From the NCBI RefSeq assembly GCF_016793705.1, contig NZ_JAEULO010000070.1, forward strand, positions 1 to 43,083: 43,083 nucleotides of DNA. Reading direction: 5' to 3'. Within the stretch, counting starts at the first letter, position 1; each line of letters opens with the position of its first letter. Origin of the DNA: Tabrizicola sp. (lineage in GTDB: Bacteria; Pseudomonadota; Alphaproteobacteria; Rhodobacterales; Rhodobacteraceae). Positions 37,226-43,083 of this stretch are shown here, one piece after another. The notes under the pieces are model-generated. The model saw only the letters and a list, made by a program, of their open reading frames with translations. It did no database searches and was not told the origin of the DNA. A program made the position numbers and the translations under genes.

Positions 37226-37274
37226 GCCCCGGGGCGCTGCCCCGGACCCCGGGATATTCAGAGACAGAAAATGG
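37224..37274 (+). repeat. Dispersed intergenic repeat, copy C, ending in a start codon
   Basis: A GC hairpin (CCGGGGC-GCT-GCCCCGG, 37229-37245) is followed by ACCCCGGGATATTC and GAGACAGAAAATGG. The CCCGGGATAYTT core and GACAGAAAATGG tail match copy A almost exactly, and the final ATG at 37271 is used as the start of the acyl-CoA dehydrogenase gene. No Shine-Dalgarno is visible other than the purine-rich tail of the repeat. Confidence 0.6.
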
Positions 37275-38407
37275 CAGATCAGAGTTTCCTTTCCTGGCCG
37301 TTCTTCGAGCCCCGCCACCGCGAAATGGCGGCGGCGCTGGAAGAGTGGTGCGTGGCCAATCTGCCGGTGTCGCATGGTGATGTGGACGCTGCCTGCAAGG
37401 GGCTGGTCGCGGCGCTGGGGGCGGGAGGCTGGCTTGGGCACTCCGGCGCGGGGGAGGGGGAGCGGCTGGATGTGCGCTCGTTGTGCCTGATCCGCGAGAC
37501 GCTGGCGCGGCATGACGGGCTGGCGGATTTCGCCTTTGCGATGCAGGGGCTGGGGATGGGGGCGGTGTCTCTGTTCGGCACGGCGGGGCAGCGGGAATGG
37601 CTGGCGAAGACGCGGGCGGGGCAGGCGATTTCCGGCTTTGCGCTGACCGAGCCGGGGTCGGGGTCGGATGTGGCGGCCACGGCGACCATGGCAGAGAAGG
37701 TGCCGGGCGGCTGGCGGCTCAACGGCGAGAAGACCTATATCTCGAATGGCGGGATAGCCGACGTCTACGTGATCTTCGCCCGCACCGGCGAGGCGCCGGG
37801 GGCGAAGGGGCTGTCGGCCTTCCTCATGCCTGCGGCGACCAAGGGGCTGGAGGTGGTGAGCCGGATCGAAGTGATGGCGCCGCATCCGCTGGCGCATCTG
37901 CGGTTGAACGACGTGGAGCTGCCCGAGGAGGCGCTGATCGGCAAGCCGGGCGATGGCTTCAAGATCGCCATGTCGGTCTTGGACGTTTTCCGCTCCACCG
38001 TCGGCGCGGCGGCGCTGGGGTTTGCCCGGCGGGCGCTGGACGAGGCGCTGGCGCGCACGCAGGGCCGCCGCATCCAGGGGCAGGCGCTGTCGGAGCTGCA
38101 ACTGGTGCAGGGGCACCTTGCCGACATGGCGCTGGAGATCGACGCCTCGGCGCTGCTGGTCTACCGGGCGGCCTGGGTGAAGGACATGGGCGCCGCGCGG
38201 GTCAGCCGCGAGGCGGCGATGGCGAAGCTCTACTCCACCGAGGCGGCGAGCCGTGTGATCGACATGGCGGTGCAGTTGCACGGCGGCGACGGGGTGCGGC
38301 AGGGCTTTGCGGTCGAAAGCCTGTATCGCGAAATCCGGGCCTTGCGCATTTACGAGGGCGCCAGCGACGTCCAGCGCATCATCATCGCGCGGGGCCTTCT
38401 GGGATGA
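37271..38407 (+). CDS. Acyl-CoA dehydrogenase
   Basis: FAD-dependent alpha,beta-dehydrogenation of an acyl-CoA, 378 residues. The helical N-terminal domain begins [19 protein letters not shown]. The flavin-contact strand is [17 protein letters not shown] with [16 protein letters not shown], and the C-terminal motif [12 protein letters not shown] is followed by the catalytic glutamate in [15 protein letters not shown]. All catalytic features are intact. The start codon is the last part of a dispersed repeat (37224-37274), so the upstream 5' region is a mobile-type sequence rather than a dedicated ribosome-binding site. It overlaps the thioesterase start by four bases. In the pathway it would act on the ring-opened or alicyclic acyl-CoA. 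Confidence 0.93.
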   Translation: MADQSFLSWPFFEPRHREMAAALEEWCVANLPVSHGDVDAACKGLVAALGAGGWLGHSGAGEGERLDVRSLCLIRETLARHDGLADFAFAMQGLGMGAVSLFGTAGQREWLAKTRAGQAISGFALTEPGSGSDVAATATMAEKVPGGWRLNGEKTYISNGGIADVYVIFARTGEAPGAKGLSAFLMPAATKGLEVVSRIEVMAPHPLAHLRLNDVELPEEALIGKPGDGFKIAMSVLDVFRSTVGAAALGFARRALDEALARTQGRRIQGQALSELQLVQGHLADMALEIDASALLVYRAAWVKDMGAARVSREAAMAKLYSTEAASRVIDMAVQLHGGDGVRQGFAVESLYREIRALRIYEGASDVQRIIIARGLLG

Positions 38408-38820
38408 CCTATGAGCGCCTGATCCAGATCGAGTTCAACCATTGCGACCCTGCGGGGATCGTCTTCTATCCACGCTATTTCGAGATGGTGAACTCGGTCG
38501 TCGAGAATTTCTTCGCCGATGTGGTCGGCCGCTCCTTCGCGCAGATGCACAACGACGGGGCGTCGAACGGCGTCCCGACGGTCGCGATCGAGGCGGCGTT
38601 CCAGCGCCCGTCACGTCTGGGCGACAAGGTGCGCTTCACGCTGAAGGTCGAGAAGATCGGTGGCTCCTCGACGCGGGTGCTGGTCGAGGGTTTCGGGCCG
38701 GACGGCCCACGGTTGCAGGTCCGGATGACGGTTGCCTGGATCAACCAGATGAAAGCGGCGCCCTGGCCATCAGAGATGCGGGCGGCGCTGGATCACTACA
38801 GGGAGACGCAGGATGCATGA
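38404..38820 (+). CDS. 4-hydroxybenzoyl-CoA thioesterase-family (hotdog) acyl-CoA thioesterase
   Basis: Hotdog-fold thioesterase of 138 residues. The active-site motif FNHCDPAGIVFYPRYFEM contains the catalytic Asp15 in the position used by 4-hydroxybenzoyl-CoA thioesterase. VAIEAAFQRPSRLGDKVRF and the strand CVRVEK-like segment complete the fold. It begins in ATGA overlap with the dehydrogenase stop and overlaps the RidA gene by eight bases. In an aromatic-CoA pathway it may recover CoA from dead-end thioesters, or it could release a free aromatic acid (gentisate) if the monooxygenase acts on salicylyl-CoA. The sequence does not decide between these. Confidence 0.9.
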   Translation: MTYERLIQIEFNHCDPAGIVFYPRYFEMVNSVVENFFADVVGRSFAQMHNDGASNGVPTVAIEAAFQRPSRLGDKVRFTLKVEKIGGSSTRVLVEGFGPDGPRLQVRMTVAWINQMKAAPWPSEMRAALDHYRETQDA

Positions 38821-39211
38821 GATCCTTCATCCGAAGCACTGGAAGCCTGCCAAAGGCTACGCCAACGGCATGGCAGCCGAGGGGCGGATGGTGTTTACCG
38901 GCGGGATCATCGGCTGGAACGCCGAGCAGGACTTCGAGACGGATGATTTCGTGGGCCAGGTCGAACAGGCGCTGAAATCCATCGTCGAGGTGCTGGCCTG
39001 TGCCGGGGCGGGACCGGAGCATCTGGTGCGGCTGACCTGGTATGTCACGGACAAGCGCGAATACCTGGATCGGCTGAAGGACCTGGGCGCGGTGTACAAG
39101 GCCGTCATCGGGCGGAATTACCCGGCAATGGCCCTGGTGCAGGTGGTGGCGCTGGTCGAGGACCGGGCCAAAGTGGAAATCGAGGCGACCGCCGTCATTC
39201 CGAAGTCGTGA
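38813..39211 (+). CDS. RidA/YjgF/YER057c-family protein lacking the conserved arginine
   Basis: A 132-residue trimeric chorismate-mutase-like-fold protein of the enamine/imine deaminase family. Landmarks: GMAAEGRMVFTGGIIGW, QVEQALKSIVEVLACAGAGPEHLVRLTWYVTD and VEIEATAVIPK with the glutamate equivalent to E. coli RidA Glu120. The arginine that binds the substrate carboxylate in RidA (Arg105 in the P-x-R-S context) is methionine here (NYPAMALV, Met106). The 2-iminoacid carboxylate pocket is therefore lost. The gene overlaps the thioesterase stop by eight bases and sits just before the ligase. The monooxygenase product is an enamine attached to a CoA thioester rather than to a free acid, so a specialised deaminase of that intermediate is an attractive but unproven role. 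Confidence 0.87.
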   Translation: MHEILHPKHWKPAKGYANGMAAEGRMVFTGGIIGWNAEQDFETDDFVGQVEQALKSIVEVLACAGAGPEHLVRLTWYVTDKREYLDRLKDLGAVYKAVIGRNYPAMALVQVVALVEDRAKVEIEATAVIPKS

Positions 39212-39237
39212 CGCACAGGGTTTGGGAGGACTCCGCA

Positions 39238-40851
39238 ATGCTTGGACCGACAGGACATAGCGATACATTCACCCGTGACCGTCTGCCCGCCCCCGAGGAC
39301 TGGCCGGTCATAAAACTGGCTGGTTTCGACTACCCCGACTGGCTGAATGCCGGGGTGGAACTGACCGACGCGATGGTGACGAAGGGGTTTGGCGACAACA
39401 CCGCGCTGATCGGCAACGGGCGCAGCCGGACCTACAAGGAGCTGGCCGACTGGTCGAACCGCATCGCCCATGCGCTGGTCGAGGATTACGGGGTCAGGCC
39501 CGGCAACCGGGTGCTGATCCGGTCGGCCAACAACCCGGCGATGGTGGCCTGCTGGCTTGCGGCGACGAAAGCGGGCGCGGTGGTAGTCAACACCATGCCG
39601 ATGCTGCGCGCTGGAGAGCTGAGCCAGATCGTCGACAAGGCCGAGATCACCCATGCGCTCTGCGACACGCGGCTGATGGAGGAGCTTGTCGCCTGCGCCA
39701 AGACATCGAAATTCCTGCGGACGGTGGTTGGCTTCGACGGCACCGCGAACCATGACGCCGAGCTGGACCGGGTGGCGCTGTCGAAATCGGTGAAGTTCCA
39801 GGCGGTGCAGACCGGGCGCGACGACGTGGCGCTTCTGGGGTTTACCTCGGGCACGACCGGGGAGCCCAAGGCCACGGCGCATTTCCACCGCGACCTGATG
39901 ATCATCGCGGACGGCTATGCGAAGGAAGTGCTTGGCGTCACGCCGGAGGACGTCTTCATCGGCTCGCCTCCGCTGGCGTTCACCTTCGGGCTTGGCGGGC
40001 TGGCCGTGTTCCCGCTGCGCTTCGGCGCCGCGGCGGCGCTATTGGAGCAGGCCAGTCCGCCGAACATGATCGAGATCATCCAGAAGCACCGGGCAACGGT
40101 CTGCTTCACCGCACCCACGGCCTACCGCGTGATGCTGAAGGCGATGGCGGAAGGGGCGGACCTGTCCTCCTTGCGCGCCGCCGTCAGTGCGGGGGAAACG
40201 CTGCCCGGTCCGGTCTACGAGGAATGGATGGCCAAGACCGGCAAGCCGATGCTGGACGGGATCGGCGCCACGGAGATGCTGCATATCTTCATCACCAACC
40301 GCTTTGACGACCACCAGCCTGCCTGTACCGGCCGCCCCGTGACGGGCTACGAGGCGAAGATCGTCGGCGAGGACATGGCCGAACTTCCCCGCGGGGAAGT
40401 CGGGCGGCTGGCGGTGCGCGGGCCGACCGGCTGCCGCTATCTGTCTGACAAGCGGCAGAAGAGCTACGTCAAGGCGGGCTGGAACCTCACCGGCGACAGC
40501 TTCTGGCAGGACGAGGAGGGCCGCTTCCACTTTGCCGCCCGGTCGGACGACATGATCATCAGCGCGGGCTACAACATTGCCGGGCCGGAGGTGGAGGCGG
40601 CGCTCCTGTCGCATCCGGCGGTGCTGGAATGCGCGGTGATCGGCACTGCGGACGAAGAGCGCGGGCAGATCGTCGAGGCCCATGTCGTGCTTGCGCCGGG
40701 GCACCTTCCGGACGGGCTTCTGGTGAAGATCCTGCAGGATCACGTGAAGCGCACCATCGCGCCCTACAAGTATCCCCGCCGGGTGGTCTTTACCGACGCG
40801 CTGCCGAAGACGCAGACCGGAAAGATCCAGCGCTTCCGCCTGCGGACCTGA
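39238..40851 (+). CDS. 2-aminobenzoate--CoA ligase / benzoate-CoA ligase-family enzyme
   Basis: Adenylate-forming enzyme that activates an aromatic acid with ATP and CoA, 537 residues. Core motifs: LLGFTSGTTGEPKATAHFHR (A3 phosphate loop), DGIGATEMLHIF (A5), GWNLTGDSFWQDEEG (A7), SAGYNIAGPEVE (A8) and the catalytic lysine in LPKTQTGKIQRFRLR (A10). It belongs to the benzoate-CoA ligase group, which includes 2-aminobenzoate-CoA ligase; its operon with the monooxygenase/reductase favours anthranilate. The ATG at 39238 has GGGAGGA eight bases upstream; an earlier in-frame start overlapping the RidA gene is unlikely. It is the last gene of the plus-strand operon and provides the first step of the pathway. 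A 98-base gap leads to infA. Confidence 0.92.
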   Translation: MLGPTGHSDTFTRDRLPAPEDWPVIKLAGFDYPDWLNAGVELTDAMVTKGFGDNTALIGNGRSRTYKELADWSNRIAHALVEDYGVRPGNRVLIRSANNPAMVACWLAATKAGAVVVNTMPMLRAGELSQIVDKAEITHALCDTRLMEELVACAKTSKFLRTVVGFDGTANHDAELDRVALSKSVKFQAVQTGRDDVALLGFTSGTTGEPKATAHFHRDLMIIADGYAKEVLGVTPEDVFIGSPPLAFTFGLGGLAVFPLRFGAAAALLEQASPPNMIEIIQKHRATVCFTAPTAYRVMLKAMAEGADLSSLRAAVSAGETLPGPVYEEWMAKTGKPMLDGIGATEMLHIFITNRFDDHQPACTGRPVTGYEAKIVGEDMAELPRGEVGRLAVRGPTGCRYLSDKRQKSYVKAGWNLTGDSFWQDEEGRFHFAARSDDMIISAGYNIAGPEVEAALLSHPAVLECAVIGTADEERGQIVEAHVVLAPGHLPDGLLVKILQDHVKRTIAPYKYPRRVVFTDALPKTQTGKIQRFRLRT

Positions 40852-40868
40852 GTCGCACCAGAATCCGC

Positions 40869-40897
40869 TTGTAAACCGCCCCTTTCGCGGGCATATC
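40869..40897 (+). promoter_or_regulatory. Possible promoter of infA
   Basis: TTGTAA (40869-40874) and CATATC (40892-40897) are 17 bases apart, about 50 bases before the infA start, in an otherwise GC-rich gap (40852-40949). The -10 match is poor, so this is a weak suggestion. Confidence 0.3.
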
Positions 40898-40949
40898 GCC
40901 CCCCGGAAGCCTGCGGCCACCCCGTGGGCCCGTCTGCAATGGAGAGACC

Positions 40950-41168
40950 ATGGCCAAGGAAGACATTCTCGAATTCCCCGGTGTCGTGAAGGAACTCCTG
41001 CCGAACGCGACATTCAGGGTCGAACTCGAGAACGGCCATGAACTGATCGCGACCATGGCAGGCAAGATGCGCAAGAACCGCATCCGGGTTCTGGCCGGTG
41101 ACAAGGTGCAGGTCGAAATGACCCCGTATGACCTGTCGAAGGGCCGCATCAACTATCGCTTCAAGTGA
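40950..41168 (+). CDS. infA: Translation initiation factor IF-1
   Basis: Small OB-fold protein that occupies the A site of the 30S subunit during initiation. The 72-residue sequence [19 protein letters not shown], then [24 protein letters not shown] and [17 protein letters not shown], is nearly identical to alphaproteobacterial IF-1. GGAGAG lies just upstream. Its last bases overlap the maf start (the infA stop and the maf ATG share four bases), the usual organisation infA-maf-RNase E/G-yacG. Confidence 0.98.
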   Translation: MAKEDILEFPGVVKELLPNATFRVELENGHELIATMAGKMRKNRIRVLAGDKVQVEMTPYDLSKGRINYRFK

Positions 41169-41740
41169 AATTCATCCTTGGATCGGGCAGCCCGCGCCGG
41201 AAGGAATTGCTGGCGGGGCTCGGGATCGTACCCGACCTGATCCTGCCCCCTGACATCGACGAAGACCCCCGCAGGGGAGAATTGCCCCGGCCCTATTGCC
41301 TGCGGCTGGCAGAGGAGAAGGCACGCGCCGTGCCTTCCGGTCCCGATGACGTGGTGCTCTGCGCCGACACCACCGTCGCGCTTGGCCGCCGCATCCTTGG
41401 CAAACCCGCAGACGCGGGCGAGGCCGCAGCTTTCCTGACGGCTCTGGGGGGCCGCAGGCATCAGGTGATTACCGCCATCGCGGTGCGCCGGGGTGCGCGC
41501 GTACTGGTGCGCGAAAGTGTCAGCACCGTCAAGATGAAGCGCCTCTCCGACGCCGAGATCAACGGCTATCTCGCCAGCGGAGAATGGCAGGGCAAGGCGG
41601 GCGGCTACGGCATCCAGGGGCTTGCGGGCGCGCTGATTCCATGGATTTCGGGGTCGTTTACCGGCATCATGGGCCTGCCGGTGGCCGAGACAGCAGCGCT
41701 TCTCTCGGCAGTCGGCTATCCGGTCTGGAGGCAGGAATGA
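41165..41740 (+). CDS. maf: Maf-family nucleoside triphosphate pyrophosphatase (YhdE-like)
   Basis: House-cleaning enzyme that hydrolyses non-canonical or excess nucleoside triphosphates (dTTP/UTP in the YhdE group) to the monophosphate. The 191-residue length is normal. The N-terminal [30 protein letters not shown] and the [16 protein letters not shown] segment are the Maf signatures. It overlaps infA at its start and the RNase E/G gene at its stop (ATGA), so all three are translated together. Confidence 0.95.
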   Translation: MKFILGSGSPRRKELLAGLGIVPDLILPPDIDEDPRRGELPRPYCLRLAEEKARAVPSGPDDVVLCADTTVALGRRILGKPADAGEAAAFLTALGGRRHQVITAIAVRRGARVLVRESVSTVKMKRLSDAEINGYLASGEWQGKAGGYGIQGLAGALIPWISGSFTGIMGLPVAETAALLSAVGYPVWRQE

Positions 41741-42774
41741 AGGGCCGCGTTCTGGTGCTGGACGAGATCGAGGGCCGTCAGGCGGCCGCGCTGATGATCG
41801 ACGGGCGGCTGGAAGAGCTTGCCATCGATCCGGCGGGCGATGTGGCGGTCCCCGGCGCGATCTACCGCGCGGTTGCTGATCGTCCGGTCAAGGGGCAGGG
41901 CGGCATCTTCGTGAAGCTGCCTGCCGGCTCCGGTTTCCTGCGCCAGATTTCCGGTGTCGCACCCGGCCAGCGCCTGCTTGTGCAGGTGACGGGGCCGACC
42001 GAACCCGGCAAGGCCATTCCGGTCGCCACGCGGCTGCTCTTCAAGTCGCGCTTCGCCATCCTTACGCCGGACGCGCCCGGCCTGAACATCTCGCGCCGGA
42101 TCAAGGATGAGGAGCGTCGCGCCGATCTTGCCGACATGGCCGAGACGGGGATGGCAGGGGCGGACGAACGGCTGGGCCTGATCCTGCGCTCTGGCTGCCT
42201 TGAGGCCGAGGATACCGCCATAGCGGAGGACATCGCCGCGATGCGTGGCCTCGCCGAGGCGGTTCTGGCCGACTTGAGCGGCCCGCCGGAGCTTCTGGTC
42301 GACGGCCCCTCGGCGCATGACCTTGCCTTCCGCGACTGGCTGGACCCGGCGGTGGACGATGCCGACACCGATCCCGAAAGCTTTGGCCGCCACGGCGTGA
42401 CCGAGGCGCTGGATGCCCTGCGTAGCCCGCGTGTCGCGCTGGAGGCGGGGGCACATATGATGCTGGAGCCGACGCGCGCCCTGGTGGCGGTCGATGTGAA
42501 CACCGGCCCCGACACCTCTCCGGCAGCAAGCCTGAAGGCCAATATCGCCGCCGCCCGCGACCTGCCACGGCAGCTGCGGCTGCGGGGGCTGGGCGGGCAG
42601 GTGGTGGTGGATTTTGCGCCGATGCCGAAGCGCGACCGGCACATCCTCGACCAGGTCATGAAGGCCGCATTCAAGGCCGAGGGCGAGACGAACCTTGCCG
42701 GTTGGACGACGCTTGGCCTCTACGAGCTGACCCGCAAGCGCGACCGCCTGCCGCTGACCGAGCTTCTGTCATGA
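41737..42774 (+). CDS. Ribonuclease E/G family protein, short form
   Basis: Endoribonuclease-type protein of 345 residues, shorter than E. coli RNase G (489). It has an N-terminal S1-like segment and the DNase I-like catalytic core with two metal-binding aspartates, Asp253 ([10 protein letters not shown]) and Asp292 ([11 protein letters not shown]). It ends about 53 residues after the second aspartate, so the zinc-link (CPxCxG) and the small domain used for tetramerisation in RNase E/G are absent. The start overlaps the maf stop. A short protein with its own CPxCG motif (yacG) begins four bases before its stop. The reaction on RNA is inferred from conserved core residues; dimer or tetramer state is unknown. 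Confidence 0.88.
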   Translation: MKGRVLVLDEIEGRQAAALMIDGRLEELAIDPAGDVAVPGAIYRAVADRPVKGQGGIFVKLPAGSGFLRQISGVAPGQRLLVQVTGPTEPGKAIPVATRLLFKSRFAILTPDAPGLNISRRIKDEERRADLADMAETGMAGADERLGLILRSGCLEAEDTAIAEDIAAMRGLAEAVLADLSGPPELLVDGPSAHDLAFRDWLDPAVDDADTDPESFGRHGVTEALDALRSPRVALEAGAHMMLEPTRALVAVDVNTGPDTSPAASLKANIAAARDLPRQLRLRGLGGQVVVDFAPMPKRDRHILDQVMKAAFKAEGETNLAGWTTLGLYELTRKRDRLPLTELLS

Positions 42775-42947
42775 CATGCCCGATCTGTGGCAAGCAGGCC
42801 TCTCCCGACTACCGTCCGTTTTGCTCGCGCCGCTGCGCCGATGTCGATCTTGGCCGATGGCTGACGGAGGGCTATCGCATCCCGGCAGAAGCCGAGAAAG
42901 AGGTTGAAGATCCCGCACCGGACGACACCCCGCCGAAGCCGCACTGA
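42771..42947 (+). CDS. yacG: YacG-family zinc-binding protein (DNA gyrase inhibitor)
   Basis: A 58-residue zinc protein with four cysteines, CPICGK near the N-terminus and CSRRCADVDLGRWL 15 residues later, the standard YacG pattern; E. coli YacG binds and inhibits DNA gyrase. The tail is acidic and proline-rich. It starts in ATGA overlap with the RNase E/G stop and is the last gene before tRNA-Phe. The small size and motif make the call secure. Confidence 0.93.
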   Translation: MTCPICGKQASPDYRPFCSRRCADVDLGRWLTEGYRIPAEAEKEVEDPAPDDTPPKPH

Positions 42948-43006
42948 GGGCGTTTTCCCTCTGGACAGCCCCCCGCAGCTTGGGTATCACCCCGCCACCC
43001 AACGGT

Positions 43007-43082
43007 GCCCAGATAGCTCAGTTGGTAGAGCAGCGGATTGAAAATCCGCGTGTCGCTGGTTCGATTCCGGCTCTGGGCACCA
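43007..43082 (+). tRNA. tRNA-Phe (anticodon GAA)
   Basis: Complete cloverleaf of 76 bases: acceptor stem GCCCAGA (43007-43013) pairing with TCTGGGC (43072-43078), D-loop with GTTGGTAGAGC, anticodon stem GCGGA/TCCGC with the loop TTGAAAA giving anticodon GAA, T-arm with GGTTCGATTCC, discriminator A and an encoded CCA (43080-43082). It lies 59 bases after yacG. Confidence 0.97.
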
Positions 43083-43083
43083 T

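Overview
The window is a GC-rich, densely coding chromosomal segment of an alphaproteobacterium, most probably a Rhodobacteraceae/Paracoccaceae member. Reasons: codon use is strongly GC at third positions; the gene sets infA-maf-RNase E/G-yacG-tRNA-Phe and fhs-chorismate mutase-folD are ones I associate with that family; a DUF2793 fibre protein and an RTX protein are present; and intergenic GGGATATTT-type repeats recur. No taxonomic search was possible.

Layout. 1-4.35 kb: the 3' part of ftsH with a strong terminator, a corA-type metal channel, a Tam-like methyltransferase and a MOSC protein. 4.35-8.45 kb: a tetrahydrofolate one-carbon block (fhs, a small chorismate mutase, a divergent FolD paralogue with altered catalytic residues, and a canonical folD), preceded by inverted repeats and closed by a large AT-rich palindrome. 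8.45-11.6 kb (minus strand): an Lhr-type helicase and the PdeM phosphoesterase, two members of the ligase-associated DNA repair set. 11.8-19.7 kb: ordinary household and transport genes (YmdB-like phosphodiesterase, two EamA exporters, an SLC13/RCK carrier, YebC, the divergent argP/argO-type pair, a GNAT acetyltransferase).

19.7-29.7 kb is a surface-oriented region. It holds a DUF2793 phage/GTA-type fibre protein with a small downstream partner, UDP-glucose dehydrogenase, a predicted seven-bladed propeller fused to RTX calcium-binding repeats (reading frame broken by one extra G), UDP-glucose 4-epimerase and a mutarotase-like protein. I infer a link to surface polysaccharide.

29.8-40.9 kb is the most notable block: a divergently transcribed catabolic cluster that best fits aerobic 2-aminobenzoyl-CoA (anthranilate) degradation through CoA thioesters. 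The plus strand encodes a flavin monooxygenase/old-yellow-enzyme fusion, an SDR, a MarR regulator, an atypical crotonase, an acyl-CoA dehydrogenase, a thioesterase, a RidA-family protein and an aryl-CoA ligase, mostly with overlapping start and stop codons. The minus strand encodes a canonical enoyl-CoA hydratase, a 3-hydroxyacyl-CoA dehydrogenase and a 3-oxoadipyl-CoA-type thiolase. The short divergent promoter region carries two tandem 18-bp palindromes that are the probable MarR operators. Two proteins in the cluster, the crotonase and the RidA-family protein, lack the usual catalytic residues of their families, which suggests pathway-specific chemistry.

40.9-43.1 kb: infA, maf, a short RNase E/G, yacG and tRNA-Phe. 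No gap between genes exceeds 300 bases; the longest is 11559-11817. I found no CRISPR array, insertion sequence or rRNA.
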